This document shows, one piece after another, positions 8,583 through 17,895 of a stretch of 54,142 nt of DNA. Position numbers and translations under genes: made by a program. The DNA comes from Methylobacterium goesingense (lineage in GTDB: Bacteria > Pseudomonadota > Alphaproteobacteria > Rhizobiales > Beijerinckiaceae). The notes under the pieces are model-generated. The model had not been told where the DNA came from and did no database searches. It saw only the letters and a list, made by a program, of their open reading frames with translations. Location of the stretch: the NCBI RefSeq assembly GCF_022179225.1, contig NZ_BPQL01000052.1, forward strand, positions 1 through 54,142. The letters run 5' to 3'. Each line of letters starts with the position of its first letter. Position 1 is the stretch's first letter.

Positions 8583-9626
8583 ATGACGAGAAGAACTGAC
8601 GATATCAGTCCGTGGCGCTTCTCCGTTGCGCCCATGATGGATTGGACTGACCGTTACTGTCGGGCCTTCCACAGAACCTTGTCGCGACGCGCTCGCCTCT
8701 ACACCGAGATGGTCACCACCGGGGCGGTCATTCATGGCCCCCGCGATCGTCTGCTGGGCTTTGCCGACATCGAGCATCCGGTGGCGGTGCAGCTCGGCGG
8801 CTCCAACCCGTCCGACCTAGCCGAGGCCGCGCGGATCGCTGAGGCCTATGGCTACGACGAGGTCAATCTCAATGTCGGCTGCCCCTCCGATCGGGTACAG
8901 GACGGGCGCTTCGGTGCCTGCCTGATGCGCGAGCCCGCCGTCGTGGCCGCATGCGTCGGCGCCATGAAGGCGGCGGTGTCTGTGCCGGTCACGGTGAAGT
9001 GCCGGATCGGCGTCGACGACCAGGACACCGAGCAGGCCCTCGACGCTCTGACGCATGCGGTGGTGGCGGCCGGCGTCGACGGCCTCGTGGTGCATGCCCG
9101 CAAGGCCTGGCTCCAGGGTCTGTCGCCCAAGGAGAACCGCGACGTGCCGCCCCTGGACTACCCGCGGGTGGCACGACTGAAGCGGTCCCATCCCGGCCTG
9201 CCCATCGCCATCAACGGCGGCATCGCCACCATCGCGGAGGCGGCGGCCCATCTCGCGGACGTCGATGGTGTGATGATCGGCCGGGCCGCCTACAGCGATC
9301 CGGCGATCCTCCTCGCGGTCGATCCGGTCCTGTTCGGCGAGTCTGCCCCGGCCGTCGACCCGTTCGCGGCCCTGGAGGCGTTCGAGCCGGTGCTCGCCGG
9401 CTTCCTGCAGGAGGGCGTGCGCCTTCACGCGGTGACGCGGCACATGCTCGGCCTGTTGAACGGTCGCCCGGGCGCCCGCGCCTATCGCCGTCATCTCTCG
9501 ACGGCCGGGACTCAGGCGGATGCCGGCCTCGCAACCCTGCGCGCGGCGATCGCCCAGGTGTCCCGCCACGGGTCCGTCTCGGAGCAGAGCGCCCGAGATG
9601 ACGCCGCTCCGCAGGATGCCGCGTAA
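8583..9626 (+). CDS. dusA: tRNA-dihydrouridine(20/20a) synthase DusA
   Basis: A flavin enzyme of 347 residues that reduces uridine to dihydrouridine in the tRNA D-loop. It shows the family opening WRFSVAPMMDWTDRYCR, the MVTTGA segment, QLGGSNP and the active-site NVGCPSDRVQDG with the catalytic Cys near residue 99, followed by VTVKCRIG and INGGI. This combination is typical of the DusA branch rather than DusB/C. ATG 8583 fits the family N-terminus; the frame is open further upstream to GTG/ATG codons near 8412, but that extension has no family character. It stands alone between the gene-poor gap and the autotransporter. Confidence 0.95.
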   Translation: MTRRTDDISPWRFSVAPMMDWTDRYCRAFHRTLSRRARLYTEMVTTGAVIHGPRDRLLGFADIEHPVAVQLGGSNPSDLAEAARIAEAYGYDEVNLNVGCPSDRVQDGRFGACLMREPAVVAACVGAMKAAVSVPVTVKCRIGVDDQDTEQALDALTHAVVAAGVDGLVVHARKAWLQGLSPKENRDVPPLDYPRVARLKRSHPGLPIAINGGIATIAEAAAHLADVDGVMIGRAAYSDPAILLAVDPVLFGESAPAVDPFAALEAFEPVLAGFLQEGVRLHAVTRHMLGLLNGRPGARAYRRHLSTAGTQADAGLATLRAAIAQVSRHGSVSEQSARDDAAPQDAA

Positions 9627-9704
9627 CTTCGAGGCGCGGCGACAATTACCTGGGTTCTACTTCGCTGGCAAAATACTTTACGGGCAGAGCGAAGTTGTTG
9701 CCGA

Positions 9705-9732
9705 TTCAGCACGCCGATATTCAGTGTATAAT
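9705..9732 (+). promoter_or_regulatory. Candidate promoter of the autotransporter gene
   Basis: A perfect TATAAT at 9727-9732 sits 16 bp after TTCAGC (9705-9710) inside an AT-rich 190-bp leader, about 82 bp before the chosen start. A small hairpin (TCCGTCC at 9783-9789 with GGACGGA at 9793-9799) lies just before the ribosome-binding site. A consensus -10 box is rare in DNA this GC-rich. The -35 is weak. Confidence 0.45.
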
Positions 9733-9814
9733 ATGACAGGATTATGAACAAGCGCGAAACGTAAGCCTCGCTATTCAGTCCCTCCGTCCGGTGGACGGAA
9801 GCAGGGGGCGAATC

Positions 9815-12800
9815 ATGCGGTTCCAATACGGGGTTTCGACGGCGGCTATCATACTCTCGGCGACGGGCTTAGCCTCGGCGCAGGCGCAGACGGCCAACAT
9901 CACGCCGGCCAACGCGAATGTCCTGAACCTGCTCGGACCGTTCCTCGCCCTGAATGCGAACCCGGTCGGCCAAGCGACGCTGCAGCTCAACCTCTCCCAG
10001 GCCATCGCCACCAACAACCAGTCGACGCCGCAGCAGCGGGCGCTCGCCATCAGCGACAAGGCTCTGCCGGGCAGCACGCCCTTCCTCGGCACGGTCACCC
10101 TCGTCAACGGCTCGGTGGTTAATCTGGGCCCGGCGGACAACCTGGCCGGCGGCCTGCCGCTCCAGGCGATCCAGAGCAATCCAGGAACGTCGGGCACCAT
10201 CAACCCGGTCCAGCCGGTGGGCGGTTACGGTACGGTCCTGGGCCGGCTCTACCAGCAGGGAATCCGCGCCAGCACGGCGACGACGGGGCCGCTCGCCCGG
10301 ACCTTCGACCTCCTCAACCGGGCCTATACCTTCACGAGCTCTGATCTCGGCGTGGCGAAGAACTACTTCGCCAACGGGGCCGCCACCAACCCGAGCGTGA
10401 CGCCGGCCGGCTACGTCGCGGTCCCGGCCGTGGCGCCCGCCGGCTACACGCTGCCGCGCTTCAACGGGCTCCCCAATACGACGACCAGCGTCCTCGACAT
10501 CGCCGCCGGCGTCACCAACACGCAAGCGGGTCAGGACGTCTACGGCAGCTCGCGCCCGGTCCAGGCGAGGCCGAACGCCATCAACGCGTTCGACCCGACC
10601 TCGATCAACGGGCTGACCACCAACCCCTCGTTCCCGAGCGGGCACACCAACTACGCGATCACCGATTCGATCCTGCTCGGCATGCTGACGCCGTCGCTCT
10701 ACCAGAGCATGCTCCTGCGCGGGTCGGAATACGCCGACAGCCGCATCGTGCTCGGCGTTCACTACCCCCTCGACATCATCGCCAGCCGCGCCTTCGCGGC
10801 CTACGACCTCGCTCAGGCCTTCACCAACCCGGCCTACATCAACAACGCCACCACCACCGGCACAGCGATCAACCTGACGTCGCTCTTCACCCAGGCGCAG
10901 GGCGAGCTCCAGGGCTACCTCTCGGCCGGCTGCGGGGCCGCCGTCGCCACCTGCGCCACTGGCGCGGCCAACACGGCGAACAACCCCTACGTCCCCTCCG
11001 CCGCCAACCAGGCTCTCTACCAGTCGCGCCTCACCTATGGCCTGCCGATCCTGACCTTCGCCCAGGCACCCCGGGAAGCCGCGCCCACCGGCGGGCCGGA
11101 TGCCGCGATCCTGCTCGCGCCCCTCTATGGCGGCAGCAGTGACGCGGCGGCGCAGATCGCGCCGAGGGGCGGCCTCTACGGCTCGCTCCAGACCGCCACG
11201 ATCAATCAGATCATCGTCAACACCGAGACGAATGCGCTGAGCGCCTTCTACGGCACACCGCTGAGCTACTGGTCGCGCATCGACCTCTACAGTGCGGCCG
11301 GCTACTTCCAGAACGTCATCGGCACCCTGTCGCTGGCCGCGAGCGACCGCGTCGCCACCGACGTCACCATCGGCCAGACCGGCGCGCTCTACGCCAACGG
11401 CACGATCGCCGGAACCGTGACGGTGGGCGCGGGCGGACTTCTGGGCGGCACCGGCACGGTGGGCGGCCTGGCGGCCCGGTCCGGCGCCGTGGTGGCGCCG
11501 GGCAACGGCATCGGCACCCTCGCGGTGGCGGGCAATGCGAGCTTCGCCCCCGGCTCCACCCTCCAGGTCGAGGCGGACGCCGCAGGCCAAGCCGACCGCC
11601 TCGCGGTGGCCGGCACCGCCACCCTCAACGGCGGCACCGTCCAGGTGCAGGCCGCCGCCGGCACCTACGATCCGCGCACCGCCTACACCGTGCTCACCGC
11701 CGGCGGCGGCGTGCAGGGCCGGTTCGACGGGGTCAGTGCCAACTTCGCCTTCCTCACCCCCACCCTGCGCTACCAGCCCGGGGCCGTCGACCTGACGCTG
11801 ACGCGCAACGACATCGCCTTCTCCAGCATCGCCCAGACCCGCAACCAGGCCGGCGTCGCCGACGCCATCCAGGCCGCCGGGCCGGGGGCCGCCCTCTACG
11901 GCCGCACCGTCGGGCTGACCACGCCCGAGGCGCGCGCCGCCTTCGGTGCGCTCACCGGCGACATCCACGCGAGCATGGCGGGCGCGCAGTTCGAGACCGC
12001 CTTCTTCGTGCGCGAGGCCATCCTCGACCGCCTGCGCTGGGGCGCCACCCCTGGTGCGGCCGAGTTCAGCGATTACGGTGCCCTGCCGGCGGCCTACACG
12101 GCCGATCTGCCGGGCCGCGCCGCTCCGGTCGCACCGGTGCCGGTGCGCGTCCTCGACCCACGGGTGTTCGGGCTCTGGGGCCAGGGCTTCGGCAGCTTCG
12201 GCGAGGCCCGGACCGACGGCAACGCCGCCGGCCTGGCCCGCCAGACCTCCGGCTTCGTGCTCGGCGCGGATGCCCGCCTGAAGACGGGCTTCCGCCTCGG
12301 CGTGGCAGGCGGCTACACCGCGACTAGCCTCGACAGCGCGGGGCGGCTCTCCTCCGGCACCATCGAGAGCGGCTTCGGCGGCGTCTACGGCGGCTTCGAG
12401 CGCGGACCCGTCGCCCTGCGCCTCGGCGCGGTCTACGCCGACCAGTCGAGCCGCCTGCGCCGGGCCGTGAGCTTTGCCGGCTTCACCGACAGCGACACGG
12501 CTCGCTATGGCGGCGCCACCGTGCAGGGCTTCGGCGAGCTCGGCTACAGGTTCTTCCTGGGCGCGCCCCAGGTCGGCCTCCTCACCAAGGGGGAGGGGCC
12601 GGTCGCGACGATCCAGCCGGCCTATCTCGAGCCTTTCGTGGGCGGCGCCTACGTCTCGATCGGGCGGGATCGTTTCACCGAGACGGGGGGGCTGGCGGCC
12701 CTGACGGGCGCGGCGCAGACCACCGAGGTGGCGACTTCGACGGTGGGCGTTCGCGGCCAGACCAGCCTCGATCTCGGGTTCGGCGCGCCGGTCTCGCTGC

Positions 12801-13042
12801 ACGGGCTGGTGGGTTACCGCCGGGCCTATGGCGACGTGGTGCCCAAGGCCCTCCTGAGCTTCGGCACGGGGCCGGGCTTCCTCACGGCGGGCACCCCGAT
12901 CAGCCGGGACGCGCTGGTGGCCGAGGCTGGACTCGACGTAAGGGTGGCGCGCGACGCCACGCTGGGCGTGGCCTATACGGGCCAGGTCGGCGAGCGGGCG
13001 CAGGACCATGCCGTCAAGGGCAACTTCACCTATCGGTTCTGA
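9815..13042 (+). CDS. Autotransporter with PAP2 acid phosphatase passenger domain
   Basis: A 1075-residue type Va secreted protein. Order: signal peptide (about 1-23, ending LASAQA), a PAP2/class A acid phosphatase-like domain to about 460 with PSGH near 273-276 and SRIVLGVHYPLD near 307-318, a glycine-rich passenger-associated transport repeat (about 520-660; GGLLGGTGTVGG, VVAPGNGIGTL), then a beta-barrel from about 784 (VFGLWGQGFGSFG) to a C-terminal Phe in NFTYRF. It should be displayed on or released from the outer membrane and hydrolyse phosphomonoesters. The first PAP2 motif is incomplete: RP is present (YGSSRP) but the expected upstream Lys is not obvious. ATG 9815 has AGGGGG just upstream and opens the signal peptide; a GTG at 9791 is less likely. 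Confidence 0.9.
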   Translation: MRFQYGVSTAAIILSATGLASAQAQTANITPANANVLNLLGPFLALNANPVGQATLQLNLSQAIATNNQSTPQQRALAISDKALPGSTPFLGTVTLVNGSVVNLGPADNLAGGLPLQAIQSNPGTSGTINPVQPVGGYGTVLGRLYQQGIRASTATTGPLARTFDLLNRAYTFTSSDLGVAKNYFANGAATNPSVTPAGYVAVPAVAPAGYTLPRFNGLPNTTTSVLDIAAGVTNTQAGQDVYGSSRPVQARPNAINAFDPTSINGLTTNPSFPSGHTNYAITDSILLGMLTPSLYQSMLLRGSEYADSRIVLGVHYPLDIIASRAFAAYDLAQAFTNPAYINNATTTGTAINLTSLFTQAQGELQGYLSAGCGAAVATCATGAANTANNPYVPSAANQALYQSRLTYGLPILTFAQAPREAAPTGGPDAAILLAPLYGGSSDAAAQIAPRGGLYGSLQTATINQIIVNTETNALSAFYGTPLSYWSRIDLYSAAGYFQNVIGTLSLAASDRVATDVTIGQTGALYANGTIAGTVTVGAGGLLGGTGTVGGLAARSGAVVAPGNGIGTLAVAGNASFAPGSTLQVEADAAGQADRLAVAGTATLNGGTVQVQAAAGTYDPRTAYTVLTAGGGVQGRFDGVSANFAFLTPTLRYQPGAVDLTLTRNDIAFSSIAQTRNQAGVADAIQAAGPGAALYGRTVGLTTPEARAAFGALTGDIHASMAGAQFETAFFVREAILDRLRWGATPGAAEFSDYGALPAAYTADLPGRAAPVAPVPVRVLDPRVFGLWGQGFGSFGEARTDGNAAGLARQTSGFVLGADARLKTGFRLGVAGGYTATSLDSAGRLSSGTIESGFGGVYGGFERGPVALRLGAVYADQSSRLRRAVSFAGFTDSDTARYGGATVQGFGELGYRFFLGAPQVGLLTKGEGPVATIQPAYLEPFVGGAYVSIGRDRFTETGGLAALTGAAQTTEVATSTVGVRGQTSLDLGFGAPVSLHGLVGYRRAYGDVVPKALLSFGTGPGFLTAGTPISRDALVAEAGLDVRVARDATLGVAYTGQVGERAQDHAVKGNFTYRF

Positions 13043-13048
13043 GCGCAC

Positions 13049-13080
13049 GCGCGACGCCGTCCTCCGGGACGGCGTCGCGC
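13049..13080. terminator. Bidirectional terminator hairpin
   Basis: A perfect 14-bp stem (left arm 13049-13062, loop TCCG, right arm 13067-13080) fills the space between the convergent autotransporter and aspartic protease genes. It is followed by only TT on the plus strand, so it probably acts through stem strength in both directions. Confidence 0.65.
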
Positions 13081-13083
13081 TTC

Positions 13084-13773
13084 TCAGCGGTCCCGCAGGA
13101 TGAGCCGGTCGCCGCGGACTTCGAAGGAGGCCAGCCGATCGAGGAAGGTCATGCCGAGCAGATTCTCGCGCAGGGCTCCGGGGCGGCTGACCAGGGCGGG
13201 CACGCGCCGCTCCACGATCGAGCCGACCTGCAGGCTATCCAGGAAGGCGGGGGCCGCCACGGTGACGCCGTTGGCGGTGGAGACGCGCACGCTGAACTCG
13301 GATTCCGCCGGGCGGATACCGAGTTCGGCAGCACTCTCGGCGGTGAGGACCACGGAACTCGCCCCGGTGTCGAACTGGAAGCCCTGCGGCCGGCCGTTCA
13401 CCTGGGCCCGGACGTGAAAATTGCCGTCCGCGCGCCGGGTGATCGTCACCGTTCCGTCCGCGCCCGTGACGGCGCTGCCGGGCCGCACCGCGCCGAGCAT
13501 CCGGTCGCCGAGGGTCCGGGCCTCGTCGCGATAGGCGTAGCCCGCCACCAGGGCCGCGCCGAGGGCGCCCCAGACCAGGAGCGCGGTGACGTTCGCACTC
13601 ATCCGGCTGCGGAACTGGTGCCAGAACCCCGCCACGATCACGGTGAGCAGACCCGTGGTCATGGCCACCTGCGCGAACTGGTCGGGCTCGAGACCCGCGA
13701 TGCGCTGGTTGTCCCCCGACAGCAGGAGGAGCGCGAGGGCACCTCCGACAATCAGCAGCCCGATCAGCCACAT
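13084..13773 (-). CDS. Clan AA (retropepsin-like) aspartic protease, membrane-anchored
   Basis: A 229-residue protein of the bacterial TIGR02281-type aspartic protease family. The N-terminus (MWLIGLLIVGGALALLLL) is a membrane segment, followed by two more hydrophobic stretches, and then a single retropepsin domain with the catalytic FDTGASSVVL near residues 132-141 and a second conserved block LLGMTFLDRL. One Asp per chain implies a homodimeric active site, likely periplasmic. ATG 13773 is chosen because the frame upstream of it is simply the shadow of the DUF1289 gene, which it overlaps by 10 bp; the two are probably co-translated. The cellular substrate of this family is not established. 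Confidence 0.85.
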   Translation of the reverse strand: MWLIGLLIVGGALALLLLSGDNQRIAGLEPDQFAQVAMTTGLLTVIVAGFWHQFRSRMSANVTALLVWGALGAALVAGYAYRDEARTLGDRMLGAVRPGSAVTGADGTVTITRRADGNFHVRAQVNGRPQGFQFDTGASSVVLTAESAAELGIRPAESEFSVRVSTANGVTVAAPAFLDSLQVGSIVERRVPALVSRPGALRENLLGMTFLDRLASFEVRGDRLILRDR

Positions 13774-13985
13774 GGCGTCGCTCCCGCCAGGGTCCGCTCC
13801 GGATAGGCCGCGCGCAGGCGGCCCTCCAGTGTGGCCATCACGGCGCGGCGCTGAGGCTCCGACATCGAACCCCACAGGGCGATCTCGTCGCGGGTGCGGC
13901 CGCAGCCCTCGCACAGGCCGGTGGCCGCATCGAGGAGGCAGAGCTTCGTGCAGGGGCTGGATGGCTTGGGGCGGATCTGGCTCAT
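13764..13985 (-). CDS. DUF1289 family cysteine-rich small protein
   Basis: A 73-residue protein with the family pattern SPCTKLCLLD, then CEGCGRTRDEI and the ALWGSMSEPQR block. Four Cys residues in the two C-x3-C / C-x2-C groups suggest binding of a metal ion or Fe-S cluster. Function of the family is unknown. It overlaps the downstream aspartic protease by 10 bp, so they form a two-gene unit. The start at 13985 gives the family's normal short N-terminus. Confidence 0.85.
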   Translation of the reverse strand: MSQIRPKPSSPCTKLCLLDAATGLCEGCGRTRDEIALWGSMSEPQRRAVMATLEGRLRAAYPERTLAGATPCG

Positions 13986-14048
13986 CGCCCCGATCCATGA
14001 CAGGGCGGCGGCCCCCGGATCAAGTCCGGTCGGCGTCGCGGAACCGGA

Positions 14049-14891
14049 TCAGGCCGGGATCGCCGCGACGAGCCCGAGCAGGGCGGCGATCTCCGCGCCC
14101 TGCTGCGCGGCGCCCACCACGTCCCCGGTCTGGCCCCCGATGGCGCGGCGCGCGAGCGCCGTGACGGCGAGCGCCGCCGACGCGCTCAGGACCAGCATCA
14201 GACAGCCGCCCAGCGGCGGAAGCCCCAGGGGCAGACCAAGAAGGGTCAGGACCACGCTCATGGCGCCGGCGGTGATCAGCGTCGCCCGGCTCGGGCGCCC
14301 GACGCTGGCGCCGGCCCCGTCCGCACGGGCGGGCGGCAGGAGCGCCAGCGGCGCGAGCGCGACACCCCGTGACAGGGCGGCGGCGAGCACCAGGGCGAGG
14401 GCCGCCACGGCCCCCGAGCGGTCGAGCAGCGTCGCCAGCGCGCCGATGCGCAGGGCCAGCGACAGCATCAGGGCGACCCCGCCATAGGCCCCGATCCGGC
14501 TGTCGCGCATGATCTCCAGGCGCCGGGCCGGCGTCGCGCCGCCGCCGAACCCGTCGGCCACGTCCGCCAACCCGTCCTCGTGCAGGGCTCCGGTGATCAG
14601 CACGCCTACCGTCACCGCCAGGGTCGCGGCGAGGAAGGGCCCGAGGCCTAGGCCCCAGGCGCCGAGCAGCATTCCGGCGCCGGGCAGGCCGAGGATCAGG
14701 CCGGCCAGCGGCAGCATCCGGGGCAGGGTGCGGAAATCCGGCACGCCGTGCGGGTCGCCCTCGCCGGGGAGCCGTGGCACCGGCAGGCGCGAGAAGAAGC
14801 GCAGGCAGCCGGCCAGATCGTAGGCGAGGGCAGCGCCCGGAAAGGCGGGCTCGACCGTCTCATGCATCGCGAACCGGCCCGCCTTCACCAC
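14049..14891 (-). CDS. cobS: Adenosylcobinamide-GDP ribazoletransferase CobS
   Basis: Cobalamin synthase, an integral membrane enzyme joining adenosylcobinamide-GDP to alpha-ribazole (or its phosphate) in the last assembly step of vitamin B12. It is rich in hydrophobic helices, with the conserved acidic motif LHEDGLADVADGFGGG near residues 102-117 and a DSRIGAYG block. GTG 14891 gives 280 residues; ATG 14867 (residue 9) is an equally plausible start and neither has a strong ribosome-binding site. It is divergent from cobT, whose product makes the alpha-ribazole phosphate substrate. Only 77 bp separate the two starts, too little for a cobalamin riboswitch. Confidence 0.93.
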   Translation of the reverse strand: MVKAGRFAMHETVEPAFPGAALAYDLAGCLRFFSRLPVPRLPGEGDPHGVPDFRTLPRMLPLAGLILGLPGAGMLLGAWGLGLGPFLAATLAVTVGVLITGALHEDGLADVADGFGGGATPARRLEIMRDSRIGAYGGVALMLSLALRIGALATLLDRSGAVAALALVLAAALSRGVALAPLALLPPARADGAGASVGRPSRATLITAGAMSVVLTLLGLPLGLPPLGGCLMLVLSASAALAVTALARRAIGGQTGDVVGAAQQGAEIAALLGLVAAIPA

Positions 14892-14968
14892 CCGTGCCCG
14901 GCCCGTTATAGCTCCCGCAACGGGCGGCCCGCCATCCTGGCGCCGGGGCCGGCCACCGGATTTGCCCC

Positions 14969-16006
14969 ATGACCGACGTTGACCAGACCGCCGCCACGCC
15001 GTTCGACGATATCCGCCGCCTCGTCGCGTCCCTGCCGGGGCCGGACCGGGACGCGGTGGCGATGGTGGCCGAGCGCGACGCGACCCTGACGAAGCCGGCC
15101 GGGTCCCTCGGACGCCTGGAGCACCTCGTCTCCTGGCTCGCCGCCTGGCAGGGCAAGGGCCAGCCGACCCTCGACCGCCCGCTGGTCTGCGTCTTCGCCG
15201 GCAGCCACGGCGTCACGGCGCGCGGCGTTTCCGCCTTTCCGGATGCGGTGAACCGCCAGATGCTCGACAACTTCGCGGCCGGCGGCGGGGCGATCAACCA
15301 GATCTGTGCCGCCTACGGCCTCGGCTTCAAGGTGTTCGACCTCGCCATCGATATGCCAACCGGCGACATCACGGTGGGACCGGCCTTCGACGAGAAGGCC
15401 TGCGTGGCCACCATGGCGTTCGGCATGGAGGCGGTGGCTGCCGGCACCGACTGCCTGGCGCTGGGCGAGATGGGCATCGGCAACACCACCGTCGCGGCGG
15501 CGATCTACGCGGCCCTCTACGGGGGCGAGGCCGCCCACTGGGTCGGGCGCGGCACCGGGGTCGACACCGCGGGGCTCGCCCGCAAGGTCGCGGCGGTGGA
15601 AGCCGCGCTCGCCCATCATGCCGGGCATCTCGACGATCCCCTGGAGGTGCTGGCGCGCCTCGGCGGCCGCGAGATCGCCGCCATGGTGGGCGCGATCCTG
15701 GCGGCCCGTCTCCAGCGGGTGCCCGTGGTGCTCGACGGCTACGTGGCGACGGCGGCCGCCGCTATCCTGCACCGCCTCGCTGCCGGCCTTCTCGACCATT
15801 GCCTGGCCGGGCACGTCTCGGCGGAGGGCGCGCACGCGGACGTGCTGGAGCGCCTCGGCCTCGTGCCGCTGCTGGCGCTCGGCATGCGCCTCGGCGAGGC
15901 TTCCGGCGCCGCCCTGGCGCTCGGCCTTCTCAAGGGCGCGCTGGCCTGCCACCGCGACATGGCGACCTTCGCGCAGGCCGGGGTCTCGGAGCGCAGCGCG
16001 GGCTGA
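14969..16006 (+). CDS. cobT: Nicotinate-nucleotide:dimethylbenzimidazole phosphoribosyltransferase CobT
   Basis: This 345-residue enzyme transfers phosphoribose from nicotinate mononucleotide to 5,6-dimethylbenzimidazole, giving alpha-ribazole phosphate for the lower ligand of cobalamin. Conserved features are KPAGSLGRLE near residue 46, FAGSHGV, GEMGIGNTT near 169-177 and the C-terminal LGMRLGEASGAALAL with the catalytic Glu near 315. ATG 14969 gives the normal family length. It is divergent from cobS, so the two late B12 steps share one short control region. A weak hairpin (TGCCC/GGGCA at 16007-16019) follows the stop. Confidence 0.95.
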   Translation: MTDVDQTAATPFDDIRRLVASLPGPDRDAVAMVAERDATLTKPAGSLGRLEHLVSWLAAWQGKGQPTLDRPLVCVFAGSHGVTARGVSAFPDAVNRQMLDNFAAGGGAINQICAAYGLGFKVFDLAIDMPTGDITVGPAFDEKACVATMAFGMEAVAAGTDCLALGEMGIGNTTVAAAIYAALYGGEAAHWVGRGTGVDTAGLARKVAAVEAALAHHAGHLDDPLEVLARLGGREIAAMVGAILAARLQRVPVVLDGYVATAAAAILHRLAAGLLDHCLAGHVSAEGAHADVLERLGLVPLLALGMRLGEASGAALALGLLKGALACHRDMATFAQAGVSERSAG

Positions 16007-16072
16007 TGCCCGCCGGGCAGGTCCCGGACCGACGGGCGCCGGCTCTGCGGCAGGGATCTGCGACAGGTCGGC

Positions 16073-17605
16073 CTAGGCGGCGCGGGCGCGGCGTTCCTGG
16101 GACGGCGCGGCCTCGCCCGGCACCTCGATGGCGGGCAGCGTGTCCATCACCCGGCTCGCGGGGAGGATCACCACGACCTCGGTGCCCTCGCGTGGCCGCG
16201 ACTTCAGCTGGAAGTTTCCGCCGTGCAGGTCCACGAGGCCCTTCACGATGGGCAGGCCGAGGCCCGAGCCCTGCTCGGCCGTCTTGATCGCCAGAGACCC
16301 GCGCCCGAAGGACGACATCACGGTGCCGATCTCGTCCTCGGGAATGCCGGGGCCGCTGTCCTTCACGCTGACATACTGGCCGCCCGACGAGGTCCAGCCG
16401 ACCTTGATGGTGATCTCGCCGCCTGGGGGCGTGAACTTCACGGCATTGGAGAGCAGGTTCAGGACGATCTGGCGCAGCGCCCGCTCGTCCGCCCAAAGGC
16501 GGGGCAGGGTGGCGTCGATGAACTCGTGGATCGTCTGATTCTTGCCCCGGGCCCGGAGGCCCATCATGTGCCGGCAATCCTCCACGACGTGGCCGAGCTG
16601 CATGGCCTCCTCGTTGAGTTCGTAGCGCCCGGCCTCGATTCGCGACAGGTCGAGGATCTCGTTGATGAGGTTCAAGAGGTGCAGGCCGCTGTCGTGGATG
16701 TCGGCGGCGTATTCCTTGTACGAGGCCGCCACGTGGGCGCCGAATACCTCGTTCTTCATCACCTCCGAGAAGCCCAGGATCGCGTTGAGCGGCGTGCGCA
16801 ACTCGTGGCTCATGGTGGCGAGGAAGCGCGATTTCGCGAGGTTGGCTTCCTCCGCGCGCCGGCGCGCCTCGTCGGAATTGGCCTTGGCCTGCTCGAGCTC
16901 GCCGAAGATCGCGTCCTTCTCGGCCTGGGATTGCAGGGCCTCGACGGTGGCGGCGTAGACGCGGCGGGCGAGCCCCATGAAGAAGACCTGCGCGCCCACC
17001 ACCATCGTCACCAGCATCATCGTGTTCACGTCCTGCGACACGGCCAGGAGCGAGAGGGCCGCGACGCAGAGGGGAACGAGGGCCGCCACGGCCGCCGCCG
17101 GCAGGGTGGCGGCCAGCATGGTAGCCACGGCCGCCACGATGACGAGGCCGAACAGCACGAAGGTGAGCGCCCCGGAGGCGCCGACGAGCACCATCATGGC
17201 CCAGGCGGTGCTCTGCAGGAATTCAGCCGCCATGAAGGTCCGGCGCCAGCGCCAGACCGAGACCTGCGCGGGGTCCTGCGCCAGGAAGCGGCGCGTCAGC
17301 AGCGTCGACAGCGTCACCGTGGCGAGCAGGCAGACGCCCCAGGCCATCGCGATCACGGGAAGAGTCCACACGGACGCGATGCCCGCGACCGCGAGGCCGA
17401 GCAGCCCCAGGGGGATCACCGCCCCCGCGCGGTGCTGCGCGTAGGCGCGGATGAGTTCGTAGTCGAAGGCGCGTTCGAGGCCGCTCGTCGAGGTGAGCTT
17501 CTCGCGGGCCGAGCGCATGTCGCGCGCGACCTCACGGCGGCGGGCCGCCTCTTGGACGGAGGGGCCGCGGCCACGCTGTATCATTTCCGCAGTCAGGTCG
17601 GTCAT
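16073..17605 (-). CDS. Membrane-bound sensor histidine kinase
   Basis: A 510-residue kinase with about six transmembrane segments in residues 45-235, a short coiled coil (residues ~240-275), a HisKA domain with H-box SHELRTPLNAILGFSEVM, and an HATPase domain with N-box QIVLNLLSNAVKF, DSGPGIP and GSGLGLPIVKGLVDLHGG. The H-box wording resembles the DivJ/PleC/PdhS family of alphaproteobacterial cell-cycle kinases, but the sensor half differs and no response regulator gene is adjacent, so the partner is unknown. ATG 17605 (MTDLTAEMIQ) is preferred; a longer frame opens 24 codons upstream. It is convergent with cobT. Confidence 0.88.
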   Translation of the reverse strand: MTDLTAEMIQRGRGPSVQEAARRREVARDMRSAREKLTSTSGLERAFDYELIRAYAQHRAGAVIPLGLLGLAVAGIASVWTLPVIAMAWGVCLLATVTLSTLLTRRFLAQDPAQVSVWRWRRTFMAAEFLQSTAWAMMVLVGASGALTFVLFGLVIVAAVATMLAATLPAAAVAALVPLCVAALSLLAVSQDVNTMMLVTMVVGAQVFFMGLARRVYAATVEALQSQAEKDAIFGELEQAKANSDEARRRAEEANLAKSRFLATMSHELRTPLNAILGFSEVMKNEVFGAHVAASYKEYAADIHDSGLHLLNLINEILDLSRIEAGRYELNEEAMQLGHVVEDCRHMMGLRARGKNQTIHEFIDATLPRLWADERALRQIVLNLLSNAVKFTPPGGEITIKVGWTSSGGQYVSVKDSGPGIPEDEIGTVMSSFGRGSLAIKTAEQGSGLGLPIVKGLVDLHGGNFQLKSRPREGTEVVVILPASRVMDTLPAIEVPGEAAPSQERRARAA

Positions 17606-17895
17606 CACCGTCTTGAGGCTTCGGGGAGGCGTCGCGATCCCGATCAGGGGACCGCCGACAGGCCGGAATACGACCACCCCGAGAGTGCGGGGGATGTGTT
17701 AAGAACCGCCTGCCTGGATGCGTGGCATTGTCCGTGTTTCCTCAGGTTTTCGTCCGCCTCGCTCCCGCGCACGTCTTTGCGAAGTTCCGCTTTCGCGGGC
17801 GGGGATTGGGTTCCGGGGGCACAGGTGCGCTGGCGCACACGGATGGGGCCGCGCAAGGTTTAGCTCTATTCCAAACTACGCCCCTGGAGGCCGGG

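Noticed and set aside
9869..13048. A roughly 1060-codon open frame antisense to the autotransporter gene
   Set aside because: It is a GC-rich shadow: Arg/Gly/Ala/Glu-rich with no domain, while the plus strand has a signal peptide, motifs and a beta-barrel.
14892..14968. Possible cobalamin riboswitch between cobS and cobT
   Set aside because: Only 77 bp separate the divergent starts and I see no B12-box; a riboswitch of this class needs about 150 bases or more.
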